NCBI RefSeq assembly: GCF_028416575.1
Contig: NZ_JAMQKB010000004.1
Location: forward strand, 32,078-96,077
Length of the DNA stretch: 64,000 bases
Origin: Terrihalobacillus insolitus
GTDB taxonomy: Bacteria; Bacillota; Bacilli; Bacillales; Amphibacillaceae
Direction of reading: 5' to 3'
Position numbers and translations under genes: made by a program. Positions 17,565-27,081 of this stretch are shown piece by piece; the stretch's first letter is position 1, and each line of letters opens with the position of its first letter. The notes under the pieces are model-generated. The model was not told the origin of the DNA. It worked only from the letters and a program-made list of their open reading frames with translations, and made no database searches.

Positions 17565-18272
17565 TTGGAAAAAGTATTGCAAACGGCAAATAGTTTTCCG
17601 CTTTGGATTTTTGCTTTACTTATTGTTGGCATTGTAATATTTCAAGGGATTGTCTTTATCAAACTATGTACGAAAGCAAGTTCATCTGTTGGAATGACTA
17701 ATACAGATGTGAAAGCTGCTATTAGAGCTGGAGCGTTTAGCTCTTTGGGGCCTTCTTTAGCGATTGTTTTTGTAGCTATTTCTTTTATTACACTTATAGG
17801 AAATCCTGTTACATTAATGCGAATTGGGATTATCGGTTCTGCTGCGATCGAAACGGTAGGTGCCAGCATTGGTGCAAAAGCAGCTGGAACTGATTTAGGA
17901 TCTGCTAACTTTACTGCCCAGGCGTTTACTACTGCTGTTTGGGTTATGTGTCTTGGTGGAATGGGGTGGCTATTATTTACAGCCCTCTTTACAAAATCTC
18001 TAGGAAAAATACAAGAAAAAGCAGCTGCTAAAACTAAAAATGTAAACGCTTTAAATACTATTTCGATTGCTGCGATGGTGGGAGCCTTTGGTTATCTTGG
18101 AGGAAGTGAAATGGTGAAAGGCTTTAACGAGTCTATTGTATTAGTTGTTGCATTTATCGTCATGCCAATCATTATATGGATTGCCAATAAGCTAAAGATG
18201 AGCTGGTTAAAAGAATGGTCACTTGGATTGGTTATCATTGTAGGATTATTTGTAGGATATTTCATATCTTAA
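17565..18272 (+). CDS. DUF5058-like membrane protein (putative transporter subunit)
   Basis: 235-residue integral membrane protein with about six hydrophobic helices and no extracytoplasmic domain. The frame opens at 17517, but a TTG at 17565 has AAAGGAGG seven bases upstream, so that start is used. The 160-base leader between terminator and start holds no other gene. Conserved-looking stretches are RAGAFSSLGPSLAIVFVAI and ETVGASIGAKAAGTDLGS. I recognise it as the DUF5058 type with moderate confidence; function is undescribed. Glycine-riboswitch control and the M20 enzyme downstream suggest transport of glycine or of a glycine-containing compound together with the next gene. Confidence 0.75.
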   Translation: MEKVLQTANSFPLWIFALLIVGIVIFQGIVFIKLCTKASSSVGMTNTDVKAAIRAGAFSSLGPSLAIVFVAISFITLIGNPVTLMRIGIIGSAAIETVGASIGAKAAGTDLGSANFTAQAFTTAVWVMCLGGMGWLLFTALFTKSLGKIQEKAAAKTKNVNALNTISIAAMVGAFGYLGGSEMVKGFNESIVLVVAFIVMPIIIWIANKLKMSWLKEWSLGLVIIVGLFVGYFIS

Positions 18273-18293
18273 TAGAAAGGTAGGGGAAGATCA

Positions 18294-19031
18294 ATGTCAA
18301 TTAGTAATGAAGGGAAAAATATAGCTCTTAGTGAAGGTACTACGGGGGCAAAAGAAATAGGAACGACACCAATGATCGATTTTGAGACATTTCAAATTAA
18401 ATCCCATTTTTGGGGACGTTTGACCATTTGGGCAGTGATCGTTTTAACATTAGCGGTACCTCTTTATCTTTCATTTGTTCTTGGTTTTCATCCTGGTTGG
18501 AGTACAATTATTTCAGGTTTTGCTGCTTATGCATCCATTGTCATGTTTGTGTGGGTACTTGAACCAATCAGTTATTATCCGGTATTAGGTGTTTCTGGTA
18601 CATACCTTGCCTTTTTAACTGGTAATATAGGAAATATGTGCCTTCCATGTGCCTCAATTGCTCAAAATGTTGTTGGCGCAGAACCTGGAACAAAAAAAGG
18701 CGAAATTACCGCTTCACTGGCCATAGCCACAGCCTCTATCGTTAATATTGTCATGCTTTTAATCGCTATACTTGCTGGTTCTTACTTTATATCTTTAATG
18801 CCAGAATCTGTTGTAAGTAATTTCCGATTTGTTCTCCCAGCAATATTCGGGGCAGTAATTGCCCAATTTGCAATTAAGAAACCTTTATTCGGAGTTATTG
18901 GAATAGCCTTTGGATTATTTGTCAATATTGGCCCTGTACCACGTTCTTTACAAACGTTTTTATCAATCCTTGGAACAGTTGTTGTTTGTATGCTTTTGGA
19001 GAAAATGAAAAATAAAAAGAAAGAAGCGTAA
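18294..19031 (+). CDS. Membrane protein partner of the DUF5058-like protein
   Basis: 245-residue membrane protein. A soluble N-terminus of about 40 residues precedes about six hydrophobic helices, and the tail is basic (KMKNKKKEA). GNIGNMCLPCASIAQNVVGA is a striking loop with two Cys. GAAAGGTAGGGG precedes the ATG, 21 bases after the preceding stop, so the two are cotranscribed and probably form one membrane complex. I do not recognise a characterised family. Transporter function is inferred from topology and context. Confidence 0.7.
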   Translation: MSISNEGKNIALSEGTTGAKEIGTTPMIDFETFQIKSHFWGRLTIWAVIVLTLAVPLYLSFVLGFHPGWSTIISGFAAYASIVMFVWVLEPISYYPVLGVSGTYLAFLTGNIGNMCLPCASIAQNVVGAEPGTKKGEITASLAIATASIVNIVMLLIAILAGSYFISLMPESVVSNFRFVLPAIFGAVIAQFAIKKPLFGVIGIAFGLFVNIGPVPRSLQTFLSILGTVVVCMLLEKMKNKKKEA

Positions 19032-19143
19032 GTTTAGTTCATAAAACTGCCGTTTACCTACATTAGTAGTTTTGATGCTAGTATAGTTTCATAGACATAC
19101 TTAGTTAAGAAATTACAATCAATGTCTAAGGAGGGTGTGTCCT

Positions 19144-19182
19144 ATGACGACCAAAAATTATAATGGGGTGTGTACGAAATGA
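19144..19182 (+). CDS. Twelve-codon minigene coupled to the amidohydrolase
   Basis: ATG with a strong AAGGAGGG eight bases upstream opens a 12-codon frame (MTTKNYNGVCTK). Its TGA overlaps the ATG of the M20 gene as ATGA. The amidohydrolase itself has only a weaker GGGGTGTG site inside the minigene, so its translation is probably coupled to that of the minigene. It is too short to have a stable fold. Confidence 0.55.
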   Translation: MTTKNYNGVCTK

Positions 19183-20600
19183 ATAAACAGAAAATATTAC
19201 ACTGGATGGAAAAACGTCAGTCAGAGTTTACGGATATGGCAAAATGGATTTGGGAACATCCTCAACTAGCGTATGAAGAAGATTTTGCTTACAACTTACA
19301 AGTATCCAAGTTAAAAGATGAAGGTTTTACGATTCATTCACCCATCAGCGGGATTTCTACAGCGTTTACTGCTGAATATGGCTCAGGTAAACCAATTATA
19401 GGTATATTAGGTGAATATGATGCATTGCCGGGACTTTCGCAAAAAGTTAGTGCAGTGCAAGAACAAGTTGTTTCAAACGGACCTGGTCATGGATGTGGAC
19501 ATAATTTACTTGGAACAGCTGGTGTAGAAGGAGTTATTGCATTAAAAAAAGTAATGGAAGAGGAAAATCTAAGCGGTACGATTCGCTACTATGGTTGTCC
19601 AGCTGAAGAAGTACTGTCAGGTAAAACATTTATGGCAAGATCAGGTGTATTTAACGATTTAGATTGTGCGTTGACCTGGCACCCATGGACATCAAATTCC
19701 GCCACAAATATGAGTATGCAATCAATGGTATCTATTAAGTTCAACTTTAAGGGTATCCCAGCACATGCTGCTGCATCACCACATGCTGGGAGAAGTGCAC
19801 TTGATGCAGTTGAGCTGATGAATGTAGGTGCAAACTATCTACGAGAGCATGTATCAGAAGGATCACGAATTCATTACGTGATTACAAATGGTGGTCTTGC
19901 TCCTAATATCGTCCCTGAGTATGCCAGTGTATGGTATTATCTAAGGGCAGCTACAAAAGAACAAGTGGAGGATATGCTTAGAAGAGTCCAAAAAATTTCA
20001 CAAGGTGCTGCATTAATGACTGAAACAGAAGTAAATTCCGAAATGGAGGCATTTGCTTATAATACGTTGCCGAATGAAACCATAAATGACTTGATGTACG
20101 AAAACATGCAAGAATCAGGCTCTTTACAATTTACTGACGAAGAACAAAATTTTGCTCAAGAAATAGTGAAAACAATTGACCCTGATATATTAAAAATGGC
20201 TCAAAAAACAACAGGTGAACTTCTCCCGATTACCTATCAAAATGATAAACAAACACTCGGGAAAACAATGCCAGGTTCTACGGACGTTGGTGATGTTAGC
20301 TGGATTACGCCAGTGGGGTCCATTATGACTACATGTGCGCCAGTCGGAGTACAATTACATTCATGGCAGGCAACCGCTTCGTTTGGTTCACCGATCGGTT
20401 TCAAAGGCATGCATTTTGCAGCACAAACAATGGCGTTATCAGCATATGACCTGTTGATGAATAGGGATAATATATTAGATCGGACAAAAGAGGAATTTCA
20501 GAAGAGCACGGATGGAAAGCGTTATGTGGCAGGGATTTCCGATGAAGTAAAACCTCCTTGCATAGAAAAGATCGATAATACGGTTGGGACTAACAGCTAG
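19179..20600 (+). CDS. M20-family amidohydrolase, AbgB-like
   Basis: 473-residue zinc-dependent amidohydrolase/peptidase. GEYDALPGL, GPGHGCGHNLLG, YGCPAEEV and TWHPWT hold the M20 metal ligands and the catalytic Glu pair; MPGSTDVGDVSW gives the late ligand region. Residues about 190-310 form the inserted dimerisation domain (GIPAHAAASPHAGRSALDAV). Size and motifs match AbgB-type aminobenzoyl-glutamate hydrolases and related N-acyl amino acid hydrolases. Being in a glycine-riboswitch operon, it may release glycine or act on an N-acyl-glycine; this is inference. ATG chosen over the GTG three codons earlier because of the overlap with the minigene stop. Confidence 0.85.
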   Translation: MNKQKILHWMEKRQSEFTDMAKWIWEHPQLAYEEDFAYNLQVSKLKDEGFTIHSPISGISTAFTAEYGSGKPIIGILGEYDALPGLSQKVSAVQEQVVSNGPGHGCGHNLLGTAGVEGVIALKKVMEEENLSGTIRYYGCPAEEVLSGKTFMARSGVFNDLDCALTWHPWTSNSATNMSMQSMVSIKFNFKGIPAHAAASPHAGRSALDAVELMNVGANYLREHVSEGSRIHYVITNGGLAPNIVPEYASVWYYLRAATKEQVEDMLRRVQKISQGAALMTETEVNSEMEAFAYNTLPNETINDLMYENMQESGSLQFTDEEQNFAQEIVKTIDPDILKMAQKTTGELLPITYQNDKQTLGKTMPGSTDVGDVSWITPVGSIMTTCAPVGVQLHSWQATASFGSPIGFKGMHFAAQTMALSAYDLLMNRDNILDRTKEEFQKSTDGKRYVAGISDEVKPPCIEKIDNTVGTNS

Positions 20601-20775
20601 TATGGTTATAAAACCGAAAACCTTACATATTGGCTGAAATTAGTTGCATTCTTTGTATTTGAATTCGCTTAAATTCAACAAAATCACAAGGTACTACGAG
20701 GGCAAATTACGGTAAAAAATAAGGAAGTTGCTTTTTTTGTAGCGCTTACATGGGAACAAAAAGGTGGTGAAAGCA

Positions 20776-21408
20776 ATGACAGAAGATCAGACAGAATATG
20801 TATGGTATGCCAGTTATGGCTCCAACTTATGTGAAGAACGGTTTCTTTGCTATATTTTAGGTGGAAGACCACCAGGTTCTGCTGAAAGTGAGGTCGGAGC
20901 ACGGGATAAAACATTACCAAGGGATTCCCAACCTGTTAAATTTAAATTTCCACTTTATTTCACAGGATATTCCAGCCGTTGGGGCGGTGGTGGTGCGGTT
21001 ATCGGACTAACAGAACCGGAATCAGAAGAAACGCTCGGTCGCATGTTTTTAATCACGAAGGAGCAGTTTGTCGATGTCGTCAGACAGGAAAACGGGATCG
21101 ATGATTTCGAGATTGACTTTGAAAAGGTCATCAAAAATAAATCCTTTGTGATGCAGGAGTCGTTTTATGGAAACATCGTTTATACTGGTGATTGTGAAGG
21201 GTATCCCATTTTTACCTTTACCAGTTACCGTGACATGAAAGATAACGAGATTTCTATCCCGTCTGAGAGCTATTTAAAAATGCTTATTCGAGGCTACCAG
21301 GAGACATTTGATTTAACAAATAAAGAGATTGCAGAATATTTGATAATAAAACCTGGTGTACAAGGGCATTACACGAAAGATCGGCTAATGAATCTCATTA
21401 GCGACTAG
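20776..21408 (+). CDS. Gamma-glutamylcyclotransferase-fold (AIG2-like) protein
   Basis: 210-residue soluble protein. YVWYASYGSNL at the N-terminus is the YGSN substrate-binding loop of the GGCT/AIG2 fold; GRMFLITKEQF fits the following strand and helix. The region after residue 110 is less familiar. It may act on a gamma-glutamyl or similar amide, but no activity can be assigned. AAGGTGG seven bases upstream selects the ATG over a GTG four codons earlier. It is a single gene with a weak terminator downstream. Confidence 0.7.
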   Translation: MTEDQTEYVWYASYGSNLCEERFLCYILGGRPPGSAESEVGARDKTLPRDSQPVKFKFPLYFTGYSSRWGGGGAVIGLTEPESEETLGRMFLITKEQFVDVVRQENGIDDFEIDFEKVIKNKSFVMQESFYGNIVYTGDCEGYPIFTFTSYRDMKDNEISIPSESYLKMLIRGYQETFDLTNKEIAEYLIIKPGVQGHYTKDRLMNLISD

Positions 21409-21501
21409 AAGTCCCACATAAACACGGCAACTGGTTTAATTAAACTGCGACTAATCTCAAATAGTATCATTTACTCATTGAACTTTATTTATCCAATATA
21501 T

Positions 21502-21532
21502 AAAGCTAATCACAATATGTGGTTAGCTTTTA
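21502..21532 (+). terminator. Hairpin terminator after the GGCT-fold gene
   Basis: AAAGCTAATCACA and TGTGGTTAGCTTT form a near-perfect stem with a short loop; the T tract is short. Confidence 0.6.
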
Positions 21533-21999
21533 TGTATAGAGTTGGTTCAATAGGCACCATATGTAAAACTGTGCAGGATCCTAAGACTAATGTCTGAGTT
21601 AGAAACGTCCTAATCTTTAAGGGGTTTTTCAAATTTAGTGGACAATGTTTTACCCTAATCCCAATTTTTCTGAATAAATTAGAAGATTTTCTAAAAAATA
21701 CAGTAAGACAGAGTAAAGTAAAGGAAGTAAACGGAATCCTTATAAATAGTTAATGGAGTTAAAATGTACGTACCATATAAACAATTTTTACTGTTTTCAC
21801 TGTTTGAATTTTGTATATAATAAATGTACCATCTAAATTAGACTGTTAACCGACTGACTTTTGAACACGCAGTAAATGTAATTTTTCTATTTTACTCTTA
21901 CATAAAAACTACGAATGATTGCATCAATTTAATGTTTTTATAAAAAGATAATAGAAATAAAATACTAGTAATAATACAAAAAGAGGGGTGTCTTTCAAC
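21533..21999. other. Long intergenic stretch with no gene seen
   Basis: Very AT-rich and without a supportable coding frame. It holds a possible end relic of the MITE-like family (GACTTTTGAACACGC, 21857-21870) and must contain the promoter of the OpuAC-type gene, but no clean -35/-10 pair is visible. Confidence 0.5.
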
Positions 22000-22941
22000 A
22001 TGTTTCAATTTAAATGGAAAAGGTTAGGGATAGTTGCTGGATTATCATTATCACTTGTAGTAGCTGGCTGTGGACAAGAAGATACAGACGATACTGCAAA
22101 TAATGCGGATAATGGTGGTGATGACCAGACCGAGACTACTGCAAATGTTAGTTCAGAAATAGAGTATACGATCACAGGTATCGAACCAGGTGCTGGCATT
22201 ACGCAAGCAACTGATAATGCTTTAACTGAGTATGAAAATCTTTCAGGCTGGGAACAAGAAACTTCTTCAACAGCTGCAATGTTAACTGCACTTGGGGATG
22301 CAATTGATAATGAGGAACCAATTGTCGTAACTGGGTGGTCACCTCACTACATGTTTGCAAAATATGATTTAAAATATTTAGAGGATCCAGAAGGTGTTTT
22401 CGGCGGTGTTGAATACATTGCAACTATCGTAAGAAAAGGTTTAAAAGAAGATATGCCTGAGGCTTATACAATTCTTGACAGATTCCAGTGGGAACCAGCT
22501 GACATGGAATCAGTCATGCTTGCCGCACAGGACATTGATTTTGAAAAAGCTGCTCAACAATGGGTCGATGAAAACCAGGAAACAGTCGCAGAATGGACGG
22601 ACGGTGTGGAGCCTGTAGATGGTACTCCAATTGAGTTAGTATTAACTCCTTGGGATACAGAGCGTTCTTCAGCAAATGTTGCAAAAGTAGTATTAGAACA
22701 ACAAGGTTATGATGTTACACTTACTCCAGTTGATCCCTCTGTAATGTTTCAAGCAATTGCAGAAGGTGATGGAGATGCTTCTCTTGCTCCATGGATGCCT
22801 CAGACTCACGCTGCTTTCTATGAAGAGTATGAAGGTCAATTTGAAGATCTTGGGAAAAATTTAACAGGTGCCAAGATTGGGCTAGTTGTACCATCTTATA
22901 TGGACATTGATTCCATTGAAGATCTGGAACCTGCAGAGTAA
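22000..22941 (+). CDS. Glycine betaine/proline ABC transporter substrate-binding lipoprotein, OpuAC-type
   Basis: 313-residue lipoprotein with signal peptide ending LVVAGC and an acidic linker. The first half carries TGIEPGAGITQATDNAL and VVTGWSPHYMFAKYDLKYL; the second carries LTPWDTERSSANVAKVVLEQ and APWMPQTHAAFYEEY. This half order is that of Bacillus subtilis OpuAC. Trp residues in GWSPH, PWD and PWMP are candidates for the aromatic betaine cage. No ATPase or permease gene adjoins it, so it is an orphan binding protein, presumably serving a transporter encoded elsewhere. Start: ATG 11 bases after AAGAGGGG. Role: compatible-solute uptake under osmotic stress. Confidence 0.87.
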   Translation: MFQFKWKRLGIVAGLSLSLVVAGCGQEDTDDTANNADNGGDDQTETTANVSSEIEYTITGIEPGAGITQATDNALTEYENLSGWEQETSSTAAMLTALGDAIDNEEPIVVTGWSPHYMFAKYDLKYLEDPEGVFGGVEYIATIVRKGLKEDMPEAYTILDRFQWEPADMESVMLAAQDIDFEKAAQQWVDENQETVAEWTDGVEPVDGTPIELVLTPWDTERSSANVAKVVLEQQGYDVTLTPVDPSVMFQAIAEGDGDASLAPWMPQTHAAFYEEYEGQFEDLGKNLTGAKIGLVVPSYMDIDSIEDLEPAE

Positions 22942-22952
22942 AGTAGTAAACG

Positions 22953-22982
22953 AAAAAACTCCCCTTTAAGGGGAGTTTTTCT
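22953..22982 (+). terminator. Intrinsic terminator after the OpuAC-type gene
   Basis: AAAAACTCCCC pairs with GGGGAGTTTTT, four-base loop, T tract. Confidence 0.9.
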
Positions 22983-23184
22983 TGCTTTATGTGTCCATTG
23001 AGCCATCCTCTTTTTTAGTAGGACAGAAAACACGATCTTATGTCCCGCCACCTTGTCACATTGAACGACATTAGTGGAGAGAGGATATTAAATTTGCTAC
23101 AGTAGACACTAAAAGAGTAATGTAGTGTCATAAGTGTAGGTTGACGAAAATAATAAACAGTAGTCGTAAGAAAAAGGTGATACA

Positions 23185-24660
23185 ATGAATAATAAAGAGG
23201 AAAGTACAAAGATAGGATGGAACTTAGATAACAGTTATGTTCGTTTGCCAGAATTATTTTTTTCAAATCTTAGCTTAAACCCTGTACGATCCCCGGAGTT
23301 GGTCGTACTGAATAATTCTTTGGCAACAACCCTAGATTTGAACGTCGAAGCGCTAAAAAGTGAAGAGGGTGTAGCAGTTCTTGCAGGCAACCAGACTCCT
23401 GATAGCGGTATGCCTCTTGCGCAAGCATATGCTGGGCATCAATTCGGGCATTTTACCATCTTAGGGGATGGTCGGGCCATGCTAATTGGCGAACAAGTCA
23501 CTCGTCAAGATAAGAGAGTGGATATCCAGCTCAAGGGTTCGGGTAGGACGCCATATTCCCGCGGTGGTGACGGTAGAGCAGCACTTGGACCAATGCTTAG
23601 GGAATACATCATCAGTGAAGCTATGCATGCACTTGGTATACCTACTACCCGTAGTCTAGCTGTGGTGACAACTGGAGAAACAATCACTCGTGAAACCGAA
23701 CTTCCTGGTGCAATAATGACTCGTGTGGCTGCCAGTCATTTGCGTGTTGGTACCTTTCAATACGCTGCGAAATGGGGAACAGAAGAGGAGCTTCAAGCCC
23801 TGGCTGATTATGCAATAAAGCGCCACTTTCCAGATGTTGAAGAAGATGAGAATCAATATCTTTCCCTTCTTAAGGAAGTGATCAATCGGCAGGCTGCACT
23901 GATTGCACAGTGGCAGCTGGTAGGTTTTGTTCATGGGGTGATGAACACGGATAATATGACCATTAGTGGGGAAACCATTGATTATGGTCCTTGTGCCTTC
24001 ATGGATACTTATGATCCTGAAACAGTTTTCAGTTCCATTGATAGACAAGGCCGCTATGCCTATGGCAATCAACCGACTATTGGAGGGTGGAATCTAGTCC
24101 GTTTTGCTGAGAGTTTATTACCACTACTTGATAAAGATCAGGATCGGGCTGTTCAAATTGCCCAAGATGAAATTTCAAAGTATATGGATTTGTATCATTC
24201 TCATTGGCTTGAGGGAATGAGAGCAAAATTGGGGATATTTAACGAAGAGAAAGAAGACCAATCGCTTATGGAAGACCTTCTCAGCATGATGAAAAAGTAT
24301 CGTGCGGACTATACCAATACTTTCCGCGCATTAACTTTTAATGAGCCAGAAGATTTTGTCTTATTTGGAACCTCAGACTTTACCAAGTGGAAGGACCGTT
24401 GGCAGACAAGACGAGACAGACAGCAAGCGTCAACAGCTGATTCTCATGAGTTAATGCGAAACAGCAACCCTGCCGTTATCCCGCGGAACCATCGGGTAGA
24501 AGAGGCACTAGATGCTGCAGTGGAAGAAGGAGATTACAGCGTGATGGAGCAATTTCTGGATGTTCTTTCAACTCCTTATGCGCACACGCCTGAACAGGCC
24601 GAATACACCACTCCACCAGCACCATCAAACATTCCATACCAAACATTTTGCGGCACATGA
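23185..24660 (+). CDS. selO: Protein adenylyltransferase SelO (YdiU/UPF0061 family)
   Basis: SelO is a pseudokinase-fold enzyme that transfers AMP from ATP to protein Ser/Thr/Tyr residues, linked to redox stress. At 491 residues it is full length. Diagnostic stretches are [58 protein letters not shown] and the C-terminal YQTFCGT with the conserved Cys. AAAAAGGTG precedes the ATG. It stands alone. Confidence 0.92.
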   Translation: MNNKEESTKIGWNLDNSYVRLPELFFSNLSLNPVRSPELVVLNNSLATTLDLNVEALKSEEGVAVLAGNQTPDSGMPLAQAYAGHQFGHFTILGDGRAMLIGEQVTRQDKRVDIQLKGSGRTPYSRGGDGRAALGPMLREYIISEAMHALGIPTTRSLAVVTTGETITRETELPGAIMTRVAASHLRVGTFQYAAKWGTEEELQALADYAIKRHFPDVEEDENQYLSLLKEVINRQAALIAQWQLVGFVHGVMNTDNMTISGETIDYGPCAFMDTYDPETVFSSIDRQGRYAYGNQPTIGGWNLVRFAESLLPLLDKDQDRAVQIAQDEISKYMDLYHSHWLEGMRAKLGIFNEEKEDQSLMEDLLSMMKKYRADYTNTFRALTFNEPEDFVLFGTSDFTKWKDRWQTRRDRQQASTADSHELMRNSNPAVIPRNHRVEEALDAAVEEGDYSVMEQFLDVLSTPYAHTPEQAEYTTPPAPSNIPYQTFCGT

Positions 24661-24929
24661 GAGGACAGGAGTTCAGGCTCACTGCCCCACTGGGACAAGG
24701 AGCCTGTCCCCTCCTATCCCGTATTGATGAGCTATTCTAATATCCTATCTGCCTAGAGGGGGAAGGATATACCACCAGATGACGTTGGCGGAGAACCTGG
24801 ATATGAGAGGAATTTTTGAAAGTGATCAATGATAAAAATCATCCAACCATCAGGACACAATAAGATGGAGTGTTGTACAGGGTTTTCAGAGTTGGATTTG
24901 GAGATTATTAACAGACGGTTGAAATATGT

Positions 24930-25556
24930 TTAGAACTGATTTTGAAAATACAATCCACTCGTATAAATTATGGTTAAATGGCGAATTATTTCATCCATCG
25001 AATGGTGACTTTCATTATCCACTAATTCCCACATGAACATCTCATTGGAATAAAACCAGCCTCTTGCAACGAGGGTGGGATCTAAATTTTGTTTTGCTAG
25101 ATTTTGAGATTGGGCATAATGGATGTCCTGTGCAATTCGTTTAATGAAACGCTCTTGTATGTTTTTCCACTCTTGATTAACCTCTTCTGATACGCCGATT
25201 GCTTCCTTAACAATTTGCATCATTTCCCGTTCTTTCACTGCCAACGAGAGGAATAAATTTACTTGATTTGCGATCATTTCGTGGGCGTTTTCTCTTGTCG
25301 TTGGTTCGAAAGGCTTCTCCGCAATTTCGTAAAATTTAATCATTAGTTCTTCCATTAATTCAATGAACAAGTCGTTTTTATTTTTAAAATATACGTAAGC
25401 TGTTCCGTACCCAGTATTTGCGGTTTTAATAATTTGGGATATGGTTGTTTTTTGAAATCCAGACTGAAGAAAGACTTCACGTCCAGCTTTAAGAAGCTTT
25501 TTTTTCGTTTGGATTGCTTGTTGTTGTCTATTCGTTGAGGGTTCCTTTGTAGACAT
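24930..25556 (-). CDS. TetR/AcrR-family transcriptional regulator
   Basis: 208 residues. Residues about 15-60 form the TetR DNA-binding domain (TTISQIIKTANTGYGTAYVYF). The rest is the helical ligand-binding domain, with NEEVNQEWKN-like acidic helices. The open frame extends 25 codons further upstream, but those codons read through the mobile element at 25583, so the internal ATG (preceded by GAAAGGAATG) is the start. It is divergent from the kynurenine operon, and a palindrome sits on that operon's -35 box, so it most likely represses kynUBA. The ligand is probably a tryptophan breakdown product; inference. Confidence 0.85.
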   Translation of the reverse strand: MSTKEPSTNRQQQAIQTKKKLLKAGREVFLQSGFQKTTISQIIKTANTGYGTAYVYFKNKNDLFIELMEELMIKFYEIAEKPFEPTTRENAHEMIANQVNLFLSLAVKEREMMQIVKEAIGVSEEVNQEWKNIQERFIKRIAQDIHYAQSQNLAKQNLDPTLVARGWFYSNEMFMWELVDNESHHSMDEIIRHLTIIYTSGLYFQNQF

Positions 25557-25582
25557 ATTTTCATTCCTTTCACGATATAAGA

Positions 25583-25635
25583 GTGTGTGTTCAAAAAGTC
25601 GCCGCTTATCATTTGGTGACTTTTTGAACATGCTC
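25583..25635 (+). repeat. MITE-like element, copy 3 (53-bp internally deleted form)
   Basis: Only the two ends and the conserved TATCATTTGGTGAC core remain. It is flanked by the 5-bp direct repeat TAAGA (25578-25582 and 25636-25640). It lies in the 5' untranslated region of the TetR gene, 27 bases upstream of its start codon. Confidence 0.78.
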
Positions 25636-25707
25636 TAAGACTGTTTTTATTTTACTGGATTTTATGGATATTGGTAAGTATATTTTTGTATAGTATACCA
25701 TTGATAT

Positions 25708-25722
25708 TATGTCATTGACATA
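25708..25722. promoter_or_regulatory. Palindromic operator over the kyn promoter
   Basis: TATGTCA-T-TGACATA is a perfect 7-1-7 palindrome covering the -35 box of the kyn promoter, the usual place for TetR-type repression. A second short palindrome, GTATAGTATAC, lies at 25688-25698. Confidence 0.6.
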
Positions 25723-25743
25723 TTGTCACCCAAAACATATAAT
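25715..25743 (+). promoter_or_regulatory. Sigma-A promoter of the kynurenine operon
   Basis: TTGACA and TATAAT, both perfect, are separated by 17 bp and lie about 50 bases before the kynU start. Confidence 0.8.
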
Positions 25744-25791
25744 TAATGTAGTTAATAATTATAATTTTCAGAAATCTAGGAGGATTAAGAA

Positions 25792-27078
25792 ATGAACGAT
25801 CAACCTACTAAGTATTCACGCGAATTTGCAATACAAATGGATGAAGAAGATGAACTTCATGCCTATCGTGCTGAATTTTATGTTAAGGAAGGTAGCATTT
25901 ATTTTGATGGGAATTCTCTTGGTCTTTTATCGAAAAGGGCTGAAAAATCCATGCTGTTGTTACTAGATTCGTGGAAAAAATATGGGATAGACGGCTGGAT
26001 AGAAGGGGAGTATCCGTGGTTTTATTTATCTGAGTCCCTTGGGGGAAAAATGGCATCTTTAGTTGGGGCAGCACCTGAAGAAGTAATTGTCACAGGCTCC
26101 ACGACATCGAATCTTCATCAGTTAATCTCAACTTTTTATGAACCTAAAGGAATGAGGACGAAAATTTTAGCGGATAACATTACGTTTCCAAGCGATATTT
26201 ATGCTTTGAAAAGTCAAATAAGGCTAAAGTGTTATGATCCTGATGAGCATTTGGTCACGGTAAACAGTCGAGATGGTCATCTACTCAGTGAAGCGGACAT
26301 TATTGAGTCCATGACGGATGATATACTGGTAATTGTTTTATCAAGTATATTATATCGTAGTGGACAAATTCTTGATATGAAGCTGTTGACAGAAGAAGCA
26401 CACAAACGAGGAATTATAATTGGATTTGATCTTTGCCATTCTATAGGATCAATACCACACCAACTAAGTAAATGGGAGGTGGATTTTGCTTTTTGGTGCA
26501 CATATAAACATTTGAATGGTGGACCGGGGTCGGTTGGAGCACTGTATGTAAATAAGCGACATTTTGGAAAAGAGCCAGGTCTTGCGGGATGGTTTAGCTC
26601 ACGGAAGGATAAACAGTTTGATATGGAGCACGACTTAACCCAGGCCAATCATGCTGGAGCATATCAAATGGGAACTCCCCATGTTTTAAGTGTGGCTCCA
26701 TTGATTGGTTCTTTGGAGATCTTTGACGAAATTGGGATCGAAAGTATTCGAGAAAAATCATTGGAACTGACGGGTTATATGTTAGAGCTAATTAATCATG
26801 AATTGATTGAGTATGAATTTGTCGTTCGTAATCCTGAAGAAGATAGTAAACGTGGTGGACATATTTATTTGGAGCATCCAGAAGCGGCTAGAATTTGCAA
26901 GGCTTTAAAAGCAAAACATATTGTGCCTGATTTTCGGACTCCTAATGGGATTCGCCTAGCACCAGTTGCCCTTTACAACACGTTTGAAGAAGTTTGGAAG
27001 ACCATACAAACGTTGAAAACAATTATGGATGAAGAAGAGTACAAGGAGTTCGATAACAAAAGGGGAGTGGTGGCATGA
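25792..27078 (+). CDS. kynU: Kynureninase
   Basis: PLP enzyme that splits kynurenine into anthranilate and alanine. 428 residues, standard size. [14 protein letters not shown] at the N-terminus, [10 protein letters not shown] with the PLP-ring Asp, and [13 protein letters not shown] with the Schiff-base Lys are the kynureninase motifs. AGGAGG lies seven bases before the ATG. First gene of a tightly packed operon kynU-kynB-kynA-transporter; no gene of NAD synthesis or anthranilate breakdown follows, so the products would be anthranilate, formate and alanine. Confidence 0.93.
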   Translation: MNDQPTKYSREFAIQMDEEDELHAYRAEFYVKEGSIYFDGNSLGLLSKRAEKSMLLLLDSWKKYGIDGWIEGEYPWFYLSESLGGKMASLVGAAPEEVIVTGSTTSNLHQLISTFYEPKGMRTKILADNITFPSDIYALKSQIRLKCYDPDEHLVTVNSRDGHLLSEADIIESMTDDILVIVLSSILYRSGQILDMKLLTEEAHKRGIIIGFDLCHSIGSIPHQLSKWEVDFAFWCTYKHLNGGPGSVGALYVNKRHFGKEPGLAGWFSSRKDKQFDMEHDLTQANHAGAYQMGTPHVLSVAPLIGSLEIFDEIGIESIREKSLELTGYMLELINHELIEYEFVVRNPEEDSKRGGHIYLEHPEAARICKALKAKHIVPDFRTPNGIRLAPVALYNTFEEVWKTIQTLKTIMDEEEYKEFDNKRGVVA

Positions 27079-27081
27079 GTG

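Noticed and set aside
20736..20750. cre-like TGTAGCGCTTACA before the GGCT-fold gene
   Set aside because: One base is missing from the cre consensus spacing, so CcpA binding is doubtful.
25557..25631. 25-codon N-terminal extension of the TetR protein
   Set aside because: It is translation of the MITE-like element (MFKKSPND, also seen at other copies), not protein sequence.
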